From the NCBI GenBank assembly GCA_963742035.1, contig CAVUKH010000001.1, positions 496,001 through 560,000 of the forward strand: a stretch of 64,000 bases of DNA. Direction: 5' to 3'. Numbering within the stretch: the stretch's first letter is position 1; every line of letters begins with the position of its first letter. A model generated the notes under the pieces. The model had not been told where the DNA came from. It saw only the letters and a program-made list of their open reading frames with translations, and made no database searches. The stretch is from Bog-473 sp963742035. Its GTDB lineage: Bacteria > Actinomycetota > Acidimicrobiia > Acidimicrobiales > RAAP-2. Below are positions 33,869 to 42,009 of the stretch, piece by piece. Made by a program: the position numbers and the translations under genes.

Positions 33869-34339
33869 TCAGGGGGCGGGAGCGGGGCCCGGAACGGTGG
33901 CGGGGTCGGGTCGATGCAGGAGAAAGGTCCCCGTGGCCCGGCTGACCAACTCCCCGTCGCCTCGGCGCACGGTGGCCTCGCCGTAGGCCACCTGCTTGGC
34001 CATCCGCGCCACCTCGCCGCGCAACGCGTAGCGCTCGCCCTTCAGGGCCGGGCGCATGCACTCGGTCTTCATCTCCAGCGTCCCCCGGGTGCGGGCTCGC
34101 CCGGGGAGGGCGGCGTTGATCGCGAAGTTCATGCAGGCATCGAGCAGGAGGGAGTGGATGCCGGCCTGGGTGATCCCGTGCGGGTTGCAGGCGAGGTCGG
34201 TCGGGGCGAAGGTCCCCTCGACCCAGCCCAGGTCCTCGCCGTCGACACCGTAGGTGGTGAAGGCACCACCGACGAGCTCGATGATCGGCATGCCCCCGTC
34301 GCCCAGCCAGCGGTCCATGTCCTTGCCGGTGCGGCTCAT
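33869..34339 (-). CDS. PaaI-type hotdog thioesterase
   Basis: A 156-residue hotdog-fold protein: LGWVEGTFAPTDLACNPHGITQAGIHSLLLDACMNFAI (in parts) is the long central helix with the family HG-x-Q/G pattern, followed by GTLEMKTECMRPALKGERYALRGEV. It hydrolyses acyl-CoA thioesters; for PaaI, phenylacetyl-CoA-pathway intermediates. Substrate not identifiable here. The thiolase gene is divergent at 34507, which fits a shared role in acyl-CoA metabolism. Confidence 0.8.
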   Translation of the reverse strand: MSRTGKDMDRWLGDGGMPIIELVGGAFTTYGVDGEDLGWVEGTFAPTDLACNPHGITQAGIHSLLLDACMNFAINAALPGRARTRGTLEMKTECMRPALKGERYALRGEVARMAKQVAYGEATVRRGDGELVSRATGTFLLHRPDPATVPGPAPAP

Positions 34340-34506
34340 CGGGGCCAGACCCTACCGGGCGGTCCGGCGGCGCCCGGAGCGCGGCCGGGCCCGGGACCCG
34401 TACGCACGGGTCGCCAGCTTGGCCACCAGGCGGTCCCGGGTAGAATGCTTCCCGATCTGAACCGGTGCGGCGCCGATCGCCGCGACCGGATTTGGGAGGA
34501 GACACC

Positions 34507-35682
34507 ATGACCACCGCCGTCATCGTTGATGCCGTCCGGACCGCTGGGGGAAAGCGCAACGGGAAGCTCCGCGGCTGGCATGCCGTGGACCTGGCCTCCG
34601 AGGCGCTCAAGGCCGTAGCCGAGCGCAACCAGTTGGATCCCGCCCTGGTCGACGACGTGATCATGGGCTGCGTCATGCAGGTGGCCGAGCAGTCCCTCAA
34701 CGTCGGGCGTAACGCGGTCCTCGCCGCCGGATGGCCCGAGTCGGTGCCCGCCACCACCATCGACCGCCAGTGCGGCTCCTCGCAGCAGGCGGTCCACTTC
34801 GCGGCCCAGGGTGTGATGGCCGGGGCCTACGACATCGCCATCGCCGGCGGCATCGAGTCCATGACCCGGACGCCGATGGGGTCCTCGGTCGTGCGTGACC
34901 TCGGGTACCCCTTCGGGCCCCGCATGATGCAGCGTTACACCGAGACCGGCATGCCGGGCCAGGGCATCGGAGCCGAGATGATCGCCGACCAGTGGGGCAT
35001 CTCACGTGAGGATCTCGACGCCTTCTCGGTGCAGAGCCACCAGCGGGCCGCCCGGGCCACGGCCGAGGGCCGGTTCGAGAACGAGATCGTGCCCGTCCCC
35101 GTGCGCGACGAAGAGGGTCACGCCACCGACGAGATCTTCTCCGCGGACGAGGGCATCCGCCCGGACTCCAGTTTGGAGACGCTGGCCAAGCTGAAGCCCG
35201 CCTTCAAGGAGGACGGAAAGGTGACGGCGGGGAACTCGTCGCAGATCACCGACGGCGCCTCCGCCGTGCTGATCATGAGCGAAGAGAAGGCGAACGCGCT
35301 CGGCCTGCGGCCCCGGGCGCGCTTCCACGCCTTCGCGCTGGCCGGCGTCGACCCGGTGACCATGCTGACGGGACCGATCCCGGCCACGACGACGGTACTG
35401 GAGCGAGCCAAGTTGACGATGGACGACATCGACGCCGTCGAGATCAACGAGGCCTTCGCCTCGGTCGTCCTGGCCTGGGAGAAGGAGCACCACCCGAACA
35501 TGGAGCTCGTCAACCCCAACGGCGGCGCCATCGCCCTCGGTCACCCGCTCGGCGCCTCCGGCGGCAAGCTCACGGCGACGCTGCTCAACGAACTGGAGCG
35601 CACCAATGGGCGCTACGGGCTCCTCACCATGTGCGAGGGCGGCGGACTGGCCAACGCCACCATCATTGAGCGGCTGGGCTGA
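34507..35682 (+). CDS. Acetyl-CoA acetyltransferase (thiolase)
   Basis: A 391-residue thiolase. The nucleophile Cys lies in TIDRQCGSSQQAVHFAAQ, and the second active-site motifs NEAFASV and GGAIALGHPLGASGG supply His; CEGGGLANATIIE at the end carries the second Cys. The length and motifs fit acetyl-CoA C-acetyltransferases of the FadA/AtoB type. GGGAGGAG lies 5 nt before the ATG at 34507. It is monocistronic. Confidence 0.93.
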   Translation: MTTAVIVDAVRTAGGKRNGKLRGWHAVDLASEALKAVAERNQLDPALVDDVIMGCVMQVAEQSLNVGRNAVLAAGWPESVPATTIDRQCGSSQQAVHFAAQGVMAGAYDIAIAGGIESMTRTPMGSSVVRDLGYPFGPRMMQRYTETGMPGQGIGAEMIADQWGISREDLDAFSVQSHQRAARATAEGRFENEIVPVPVRDEEGHATDEIFSADEGIRPDSSLETLAKLKPAFKEDGKVTAGNSSQITDGASAVLIMSEEKANALGLRPRARFHAFALAGVDPVTMLTGPIPATTTVLERAKLTMDDIDAVEINEAFASVVLAWEKEHHPNMELVNPNGGAIALGHPLGASGGKLTATLLNELERTNGRYGLLTMCEGGGLANATIIERLG

Positions 35683-35706
35683 CCTCGGTGCGGCCCTGGG
35701 CCGCGG

Positions 35707-36039
35707 TCAGCGGTAGCGGGTGGCCAACAGGAAGCCGACGAAGATGGCGGCCAGGCCGATGACGAGGCCCCAGGGCGAGCCGTGCGCCATGAACGGCAGG
35801 TGGGCCAGGTAGTTGACCGTGATCACGGCGACCCCCCCGATCAGCAGCACCAGAATGAGAGCCCCGAACCACGGTGGGCTGTGACGCACGTTCTTGGGGA
35901 TGGGCGCCGTGTAGCGCCCGCTCTCCTCGGGCGACTTGTAGCGGCCGACCTTCGAGGCGCGGCCAGTGGCCGACTTCCCCTTCTTGGACGCGCCGCCCGG
36001 TCCCTTGGTGCTGGTGGCCACGGCCCAGAGGTTAGTCAC
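35707..36039 (-). CDS. crgA: Cell division protein CrgA
   Basis: A 110-residue protein with a basic, low-complexity N-terminus and two membrane helices (ALILVLLIGGVAVITVNYL and GLVIGLAAIFVGFLLATRYR). RYTAPIPKNVRHSPPW before helix 1 is a clear CrgA signature. CrgA recruits divisome and peptidoglycan proteins at the septum in actinobacteria. The position beside pabA and pknB matches the conserved actinobacterial order near the origin. Start is GTG 36039 or GTG 36021. Confidence 0.9.
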   Translation of the reverse strand: MTNLWAVATSTKGPGGASKKGKSATGRASKVGRYKSPEESGRYTAPIPKNVRHSPPWFGALILVLLIGGVAVITVNYLAHLPFMAHGSPWGLVIGLAAIFVGFLLATRYR

Positions 36040-36083
36040 CGCCGGCGAAAGCCTCCGGCCGCGCCCGGTACGCTTTTGGACCC

Positions 36084-36677
36084 ATGGGACCCCGGGTGCT
36101 CGTCCTCGACAACTACGACTCCTTCGTCTACAACCTGGTCCAGGAGCTGGGCGAGCTGGGTGCCGATCCGGTGGTGTTCCGTAACGACGCCATCGACGTG
36201 GCCGGCATCAGGGCCGAGCAGCCCGACGCCGTGCTCATCTCGCCGGGGCCGGGGCGGCCCGAGGACGGTGGGGTGAGCCTGGAGGCCGTCCGCCAGCTGG
36301 CCGGGGAGATCCCGCTGCTGGGCGTGTGCCTCGGCCACCAGTGCATCGGCGAGTCCTACGGCGGCACCATTGTGGCGGCTCCCCACCTCATGCACGGCAA
36401 GACCTCGGAGATCCATCACGACGGGCAGGGCCTGTTCGCCGGCCTTCCCAACCCCTTCGTCGCCACCCGGTATCACTCCCTGGTCGTGCACCCCGACTCG
36501 GTGCCCGACGAGCTGGAGGTGACGGCCACCTCGACCGACGGCGTCGTCATGGGCCTGCGCCATCGCACGCTGCGCGTCGAGGGCGTGCAGTTCCACCCCG
36601 AGTCGGTCCTCACCGCGTCCGGCCCGGCCCTCCTGGCCAACTTCCTCGGTCAGCTGGCGGCGACCGCACCGGCCTGA
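36084..36677 (+). CDS. pabA: Glutamine amidotransferase, PabA/TrpG
   Basis: A 197-residue class I amidotransferase. The start is VLVLDNYDSFVYNLVQ, the oxyanion motif ISPGPGRPEDGG, the nucleophile Cys in LLGVCLGHQCIGES, and the His-x-Glu in VQFHPESVLT. It supplies ammonia to chorismate for anthranilate or 4-amino-4-deoxychorismate. In actinobacteria the copy between crgA and pknB is often annotated trpG but may serve folate synthesis, so the symbol is a choice. No synthase component I lies nearby. Confidence 0.9.
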   Translation: MGPRVLVLDNYDSFVYNLVQELGELGADPVVFRNDAIDVAGIRAEQPDAVLISPGPGRPEDGGVSLEAVRQLAGEIPLLGVCLGHQCIGESYGGTIVAAPHLMHGKTSEIHHDGQGLFAGLPNPFVATRYHSLVVHPDSVPDELEVTATSTDGVVMGLRHRTLRVEGVQFHPESVLTASGPALLANFLGQLAATAPA

Positions 36678-36720
36678 TCCCTCGCCCGCCCCGCCGGCGT
36701 GGCGTGGCGTCGCGGCGGCG

Positions 36721-38715
36721 TCAGGGGTGCCCGGCTCCGCCACCTCCGCCGGCACCTGTCGTCGGGGTCGAAGAGACCGTCGTGGTGGTCGACGACGGAG
36801 GCGTGGTCGTTGTGGTGGTCGTCGTCGCCGCCGCCTGGCACACCGATATGGTCACCGTGCTCCCGCTGTTGACCTGCGCGTTGGCCGCTGGGCTCTGGCT
36901 GTCGACGTTGCCCGGCTGGGCCCCACCGGCACACCCGGTGTCGAAGGTGGCGTTGGCCACCAGGCCGACACCCGTGATGGCCGCGGTGGCCGCACTCTGC
37001 GACTGCCCCACCACACCGGGGACCGAGACGCAATTGCCACTGGAGACGACCAGGTTGACGGCCGTGTTGGGTGGGACGGTGTTGTCCGCGCTCGGGCTCT
37101 GGGCCGAGACGACGCCATTGGGCTGACTCGAACAGGCGCTGGTCTGGCTGCCCACGTTCAGTCCGGCCTGTTGCAAGATGCTCCCGGCGCGCGCGGGCGA
37201 CTGCCCGATCACGCTCGGAACCGAGACCGAGCTCTGCGTGCCCGAGACCGTCAAGGTGACCTTGCGCGTCTCGAGGATCTTGGCGCCAGCGGCCGGGTTC
37301 TGGCTCAGCACCGTACCCACCGGTTGGTTGCTGGTGACGTTGTGGACGGTGTAGCCGAGGTTCGCGCTCTGCAGCGTGACGATCGCCTGGGTGAGCTGCT
37401 TCCCCGTGACGGAGGGGACCTCGACGGTGGGAATGTTCGGACCGCCGCTCACGACCAGGTTCACCGCCGAGTTCTTCGCCACCGAGGCGCCCGCCGCGGG
37501 GTTCGTCGAGAGGACGTCGCCCTTGGCCTTGTTGCTCGTCTTGGTGGTGCTGCTGCCCACGGTCAGGTGGTCGTTCTGCAGCGTCTGCGTGGCCTGGCCG
37601 GCGGGGAGGCCGACGACGTCCGGCACGGTGACGTTGCCCCCGAAGACCCCGACGGAGCGCAGGAGGAAGAAGGCGATGACAGCCAGAGCCACCAGGAGCA
37701 CGATCAGGACGATGATCAGATTGCGTGTGCGCTTCTTGCGCTCGAGGTCCTCCCGGCTCGTCGGAGTCCCGACGCCGGCGGGAACGGCCATGGTGCGGCC
37801 GGTGGTCATGGGGACCACCTGGGTCGCGCCCACCACGCCCGTCATCATGGCGGTCAGGCCCGGGTCCCCCGCCTCGACGGGTCGGCCGTCGGCGAAGCGG
37901 AGCAGGTCGGCGCGCAGTTCCTCTGCAGATCCGTACCTGTCCTCGGGGCTCTTGGCCATCGCCTTCATGACGACGGCCTCGAGCGCAGGAGGGACCGTCG
38001 GGTTCGCCTCGCGGGGCAGCACGGGCATGTCACGCACGTGCTTGGACGCCACCGCCACCGGCGAGTCGCCGGTGAAGGGCGGTCGGCCGACTGCCATCTC
38101 GTAGAGCACCACGCCGAGGGAGTAGATGTCGCTGCGCGAGTCCACGCCCTTGCCCTCGGCCTGCTCCGGCGAGAAGTAGGCGGCCGTTCCCATGACGGCA
38201 CCCGTCTGGGTCAGGCTCTCCTCTGTGTTCATGGCCCGGGCGATGCCGAAGTCCGTGACCTTGACGTCGCCTTCGGGCGTGATGAGGACGTTGCCCGGCT
38301 TCACGTCACGATGGACCACGCCGTGCCGGTGGGCGAACGCCAGCGCAGCCGCGACGCCGGCGCCGATGGTGGCGATCTGGCGGGGAGGGATGCGCTGGGG
38401 GTCGCGCAGGACGGCGGAGAGTGGGCGGCCCTCGACGTACTCCATGACGATGAAGTACGAACCGTCGTCCTCCCCCCAGTCGAAGACCGGGACGATATTG
38501 GGGTGGGACAGGTTCGCGGCGGCCTGGGCCTCCCGCCGGAAGCGCTCGACGAACGTGCGGTCCACGGAGAGCTCGGGAAAGAGGACCTTGAGCGCCACCG
38601 GTCGTTCGAGCTGGCGGTCCATGGCCCGGTAGACCTGGGCCATGCCGCCACGGGCGATCAGATGGGTCAGCTCGTAGCGACCCGAATAAATCCGCGGTGT
38701 GTCAACCGGTTCCAT
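36721..38715 (-). CDS. pknB: PASTA-domain Ser/Thr protein kinase PknB
   Basis: A 664-residue receptor-type Hanks kinase. The catalytic domain spans about 10-275 (ALKVLFP, VVHRDVKPGNVLI, VKVTDFGIA, YFSPEQAEG). One membrane helix (LIIVLIVLLVALAVIAFFLL) follows near 335. Four external PASTA domains follow (NVTVPDVVG, TVEVPSVTG, SVSVPSVIG, CVSVPGVVG), then a Thr-rich and Gly-rich tail. PASTA domains bind peptidoglycan fragments, and the kinase controls growth and division. Some PASTA units carry Cys pairs. It is last in the fhaA-fhaB-pstP-pknB unit; pknA, rodA and pbpA are missing. Confidence 0.95.
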   Translation of the reverse strand: MEPVDTPRIYSGRYELTHLIARGGMAQVYRAMDRQLERPVALKVLFPELSVDRTFVERFRREAQAAANLSHPNIVPVFDWGEDDGSYFIVMEYVEGRPLSAVLRDPQRIPPRQIATIGAGVAAALAFAHRHGVVHRDVKPGNVLITPEGDVKVTDFGIARAMNTEESLTQTGAVMGTAAYFSPEQAEGKGVDSRSDIYSLGVVLYEMAVGRPPFTGDSPVAVASKHVRDMPVLPREANPTVPPALEAVVMKAMAKSPEDRYGSAEELRADLLRFADGRPVEAGDPGLTAMMTGVVGATQVVPMTTGRTMAVPAGVGTPTSREDLERKKRTRNLIIVLIVLLVALAVIAFFLLRSVGVFGGNVTVPDVVGLPAGQATQTLQNDHLTVGSSTTKTSNKAKGDVLSTNPAAGASVAKNSAVNLVVSGGPNIPTVEVPSVTGKQLTQAIVTLQSANLGYTVHNVTSNQPVGTVLSQNPAAGAKILETRKVTLTVSGTQSSVSVPSVIGQSPARAGSILQQAGLNVGSQTSACSSQPNGVVSAQSPSADNTVPPNTAVNLVVSSGNCVSVPGVVGQSQSAATAAITGVGLVANATFDTGCAGGAQPGNVDSQSPAANAQVNSGSTVTISVCQAAATTTTTTTTPPSSTTTTVSSTPTTGAGGGGGAGHP

Positions 38716-38769
38716 GGCGCCCAGGAGCCTACGCTGGGAGCCTTCGCCGACGCGGAACGGTACGGCCCG

Positions 38770-40398
38770 TCATGGCGCCGCCGTCGTCGTCGTCACAGGA
38801 ACCGTGGTGGCCGTCGCGATGGGCACGGTCGTGGTCGTGATGGCGCTGGGCGGCTGCGGCGTCGGCACGATCCGGTGGACCGGCGTCGTCGTTGTGGTCG
38901 TGGTCGTCGTCGTTGTCGTGGTGGTGGTGATGCTCGTGACGTAGCGCCGGGCGGCCGCCAGCGACGGTTGCTGGACGCCGGCCTTGAGGGCATCGGCGGC
39001 GGCGGGTGAAACGTCCTGGGTCGTTTGGCCGGTGCGATCCACCACCTTGGGGTGAAACCACAGCACCCCGCCCGGCTGGCCCTGTTTCACCACGATCACG
39101 TCGCCCTGCGCCGTCACGACCCAGTTGTCGTAGGCGTACCACTTGAGGACGTAGTACGCCGCGACCGGCACGGCGGCTACCAGAATCACGAACCCGATCA
39201 CCCTCGGAGTGATGCGGCGTGGGATGCCCAGGCGTCGGCGGCGTGCCCCGCGGCTCTCCTTCCCTTCGGGCTTGTCGTTCGCCCGCTGGCCCGGCGGGGG
39301 TGGCACCCGCGTGGTGGAGCGGGCCACCGGCACCGCGGCGGCCGCGCCCACGAAGAACTCGTCGCTGCGCGGACCGGTCTCCGCCAGCGTGGCCGGCTCG
39401 TCGCCGAAGACGAGTCGGGCGCCGGGAGCCAGCGTCTCGTCCCGTGCGACGGCCGGGACCATCATGGTGTCGTCGGTCAACCCTGCGAAAGCGCCCTGCT
39501 GAGAGCTGGTCTCCGAGTGGGACTCGGGCCCGGGCCCGGACACTCTTTCGGGCGCCTCCCCATCCGTCTCCCTCTCCACCACCGGGACGGCGGCCGTCGC
39601 AGCCACGGGCGCAACCGCAGCAGCGCCACCCAGCGCCAGCGGCGTCACCTTCGACCCGGCGCCGTCGCCCTCCTCCCCGACCTGCACGTCGACGACGACG
39701 ACCGTGATGTTGTCGGCACCCCCGTTTCGGTTGGCGGCGTCGACCAGTTGCCGTGCCGCCTCCCCTGGGTCGTCGACCTCCCCCAAAATGCCGACGAGCT
39801 CGTCGTTGCCGACTTCATTGGTGAGGCCGTCGGAGCAGAGGAGCAGCCGGTCACCGGTTTGCAGCTCCAGCTCCCACATGTCGGCGTCCACCTCGGCAGA
39901 CACGCCGAGGGCACGCGTGAGGATGTGCCGCTGGGGATGCACGGCCGCCTCCGCCTCGGTCATCTCGCCGTGGCGCATCCGCTCCTCGGCCAGGCTGTGG
40001 TCGTCCGTCACCTGTGTGATCTCACCGCCCGAGAAGATGTAGGCCCGCGAGTCGCCCACGTTGGCCAGCGCCAAGACGTCCCGCCCCTCGGTGCCACCCA
40101 CGAGGGCCACCGCGGTGAGTGTGGTGCCCATGCCACGCAGCTCTGTGTTGACCTGGCTCTCGTGCCAGACGGCGGCGTTGGCCTCGGAGAAGGCCTCGCG
40201 TAGACCGTCGATGGTCGGCGCCCGGTCGAAGGCTTGATCGAGCGTCTCGACGGCAACGCGGGCCGCAACCTCGCCGCCGACGTGGCCCCCCATGCCGTCA
40301 GCCACAGCGTAGAGATTGGGGCGCTCGAGCGGCAGGTCCTGATTGACGGTGCGGACCCGCCCCACGTCGGAGGCAGATCCCGACCGCAGCACTGTCAA
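38770..40398 (-). CDS. pstP: PP2C-type Ser/Thr phosphatase PstP
   Basis: A 542-residue protein. The PP2C domain (about 1-240) has VNQD, ADGMGGHVGGEVAA, ANVGDSRAYIFSGGEI, LLLCSDGLTNEV and NGGADNITVVVV, giving the metal-binding Asp residues. A long low-complexity linker, one membrane helix (VIGFVILVAAVPVAAYYVL) and an external domain follow, ending in a run of 16 Thr then PVHRIVP. It reverses PknB phosphorylation. The start is TTG at 40398 within a 4-nt overlap with fhaB, so it is coupled. pknB follows after a 54-nt gap. Confidence 0.93.
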   Translation of the reverse strand: MTVLRSGSASDVGRVRTVNQDLPLERPNLYAVADGMGGHVGGEVAARVAVETLDQAFDRAPTIDGLREAFSEANAAVWHESQVNTELRGMGTTLTAVALVGGTEGRDVLALANVGDSRAYIFSGGEITQVTDDHSLAEERMRHGEMTEAEAAVHPQRHILTRALGVSAEVDADMWELELQTGDRLLLCSDGLTNEVGNDELVGILGEVDDPGEAARQLVDAANRNGGADNITVVVVDVQVGEEGDGAGSKVTPLALGGAAAVAPVAATAAVPVVERETDGEAPERVSGPGPESHSETSSQQGAFAGLTDDTMMVPAVARDETLAPGARLVFGDEPATLAETGPRSDEFFVGAAAAVPVARSTTRVPPPPGQRANDKPEGKESRGARRRRLGIPRRITPRVIGFVILVAAVPVAAYYVLKWYAYDNWVVTAQGDVIVVKQGQPGGVLWFHPKVVDRTGQTTQDVSPAAADALKAGVQQPSLAAARRYVTSITTTTTTTTTTTTTTTPVHRIVPTPQPPSAITTTTVPIATATTVPVTTTTAAP

Positions 40399-40931
40399 CG
40401 GGAGACCTCGAAGACGGTGGAGCCGATCTGGAGCATGTCCCCCTTGCCCAGCCGTGCTGCTTGCGTGATCTGTTCGGAGTTGACGAACGTCCCGTTGGTC
40501 GAGCCGAGGTCCTCGACCCAGAGCTGATCGTTGCGCCGGAACAGTCGGGCGTGCAGCGTCGACGTGTAGATGTCCTCGGGCATGGAGACACCACAGCCGG
40601 GCGAGCGCCCGATGGTCAGCTCGTCGTCGAGGTCGTAGGTACGCCCTGCGTGTTCCGGAGGCTGGACCACCTTGAGGTACAGCTGTCGGCGCCGGCTCGG
40701 GCGCGGCTGCGTCGGAACGCTCACCGCGGCCGCCCGCACCTCACGACGTTCCTGGCGGCGTACCGAGCGGGGTTTGCGAATGGTGGCCGGGCTCATCTCG
40801 ACCCAGACGGCCCGGATGACGCGCAGGAAGAACAAGAAGATCAGCGCGATGACGCCCCATTGCATGACGCGGAGGACCGCATTCAGGTTTTGGGTGGCGA
40901 TGAGGACCGCGACCGGATCAGGTGCCGTCAC
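40395..40931 (-). CDS. fhaB: FHA-domain protein FhaB/FipA
   Basis: A 178-residue protein with an N-terminal membrane helix (MQWGVIALIFLFFLRVIRAVWV), a basic linker (RKPRSVRRQERREVR) and a C-terminal FHA domain (ELTIGRSPGCGVSMPED, TLHARLFRRNDQLWVEDLGSTNGTFVN in parts). FHA domains bind phosphothreonine and link PknB to the division machinery. The GTG start overlaps the fhaA stop by 4 nt and its stop overlaps the pstP start. Confidence 0.92.
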   Translation of the reverse strand: MTAPDPVAVLIATQNLNAVLRVMQWGVIALIFLFFLRVIRAVWVEMSPATIRKPRSVRRQERREVRAAAVSVPTQPRPSRRRQLYLKVVQPPEHAGRTYDLDDELTIGRSPGCGVSMPEDIYTSTLHARLFRRNDQLWVEDLGSTNGTFVNSEQITQAARLGKGDMLQIGSTVFEVSR

Positions 40932-41584
40932 GACATTTCGAAGACGAGCTTCGTCGAACCCACACTGATCTCGTCCCCGCTGGCGAGGAGCTGTTCGCGG
41001 ACCGGGGTGCCGTTGACCCTCGTTCCGTTGGTGGACCCGAGATCGGTGACGAACACGCCGTCACCCTTTCGCCGCAGCTCGGCATGGCGCCGGCTCACGT
41101 TGGAGTCCGGCAGCACAATCCCACACTCGGGCAGTCGACCGATGACCAGGGCTTCCGAGCCCACCGCCACCCTCCGACCGTCCGGCAGGACGACCTCGGC
41201 CAGGAAACCGCCGTCCTCGCTCTCGTGCACATCCGCCGTCACCGTGAAGCGTCCGGGCTTCATGCTGGCGCCTTCAAAGATCTCCACCTCGACCGGGCCC
41301 ACGAACGAGTAGCCCTCAATCCGCGCGTGCTCGCGCGCCGCATCGGAGAGCTCGCGGGAGAGCGCGTCGATGAAATTGGAGAAGCGGCTCACGTCGGCCG
41401 CCGAGAGCGTGACCGCGAAGGCATTGGGCGCGATGAGGCCTCGCACCCCCACCCGTCGGTGGAGGTCCATCTCGCGTGTCAACCTGCGGCCGATTTCGAC
41501 CGGTTGGAGGCTGCTTCGAAACGGCTTGGCCAACGTGCCCTCCACCAGACGCTCGAGTCGCTCCTCAAACTGCTGGAGTCCCAT
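40928..41584 (-). CDS. fhaA: DUF3662 and FHA-domain protein FhaA
   Basis: A 218-residue protein with an N-terminal DUF3662 domain (LQQFEERLERLVEGTLAKPFRSSLQPVEIGRRL in parts) and a C-terminal FHA domain (VIGRLPECGIVLPDSNVSRRHAEL, DLGSTNGTRVNG). Mycobacterial FhaA is much longer; here the linker is short. FhaA binds phosphorylated MurJ/MviN-type proteins and restrains peptidoglycan synthesis. It is the first gene of the fhaA-fhaB-pstP-pknB unit. Confidence 0.92.
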   Translation of the reverse strand: MGLQQFEERLERLVEGTLAKPFRSSLQPVEIGRRLTREMDLHRRVGVRGLIAPNAFAVTLSAADVSRFSNFIDALSRELSDAAREHARIEGYSFVGPVEVEIFEGASMKPGRFTVTADVHESEDGGFLAEVVLPDGRRVAVGSEALVIGRLPECGIVLPDSNVSRRHAELRRKGDGVFVTDLGSTNGTRVNGTPVREQLLASGDEISVGSTKLVFEMS

Positions 41585-41719
41585 GGTCTTCCAGAGATTA
41601 CCGGGCCGCGGCGCCCAAGAGGGATTCAGAGGGCGTCTGACCTGGTCACCTAGGCCAGGACCCCCCAGCCGAGCCGAACCGGGGAGGCCGGCCTAGCGAC
41701 TACTCTTGTCCGGTCACCC

Positions 41720-41803
<84 letters not shown>

Positions 41804-42009
41804 CGAAGGGGTGTCGACAGAATGAGGCACGTCCAGTGGACAAAATCCAGAGTCCTGGTGCCATCCAGCGCCGGATTTTTGGCCGAGCCAAGGGCTGAGG
41901 CTACTTGCGAGGCCAGCAAGGGACGCCGACCTCGCTGTCCGCCACTCGCCTGCGGCACGACGGGCGCGACGAAGCCCGGCGTGCAACGAGCTGGGGCGGC
42001 GACGCTGGG

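Noticed and set aside
36727..39009. A 760-residue open frame on the plus strand
   Set aside because: It lies antisense to pknB and pstP, whose minus-strand proteins have full family motifs; its own sequence is Arg/Gly/Ala-rich shadow translation.
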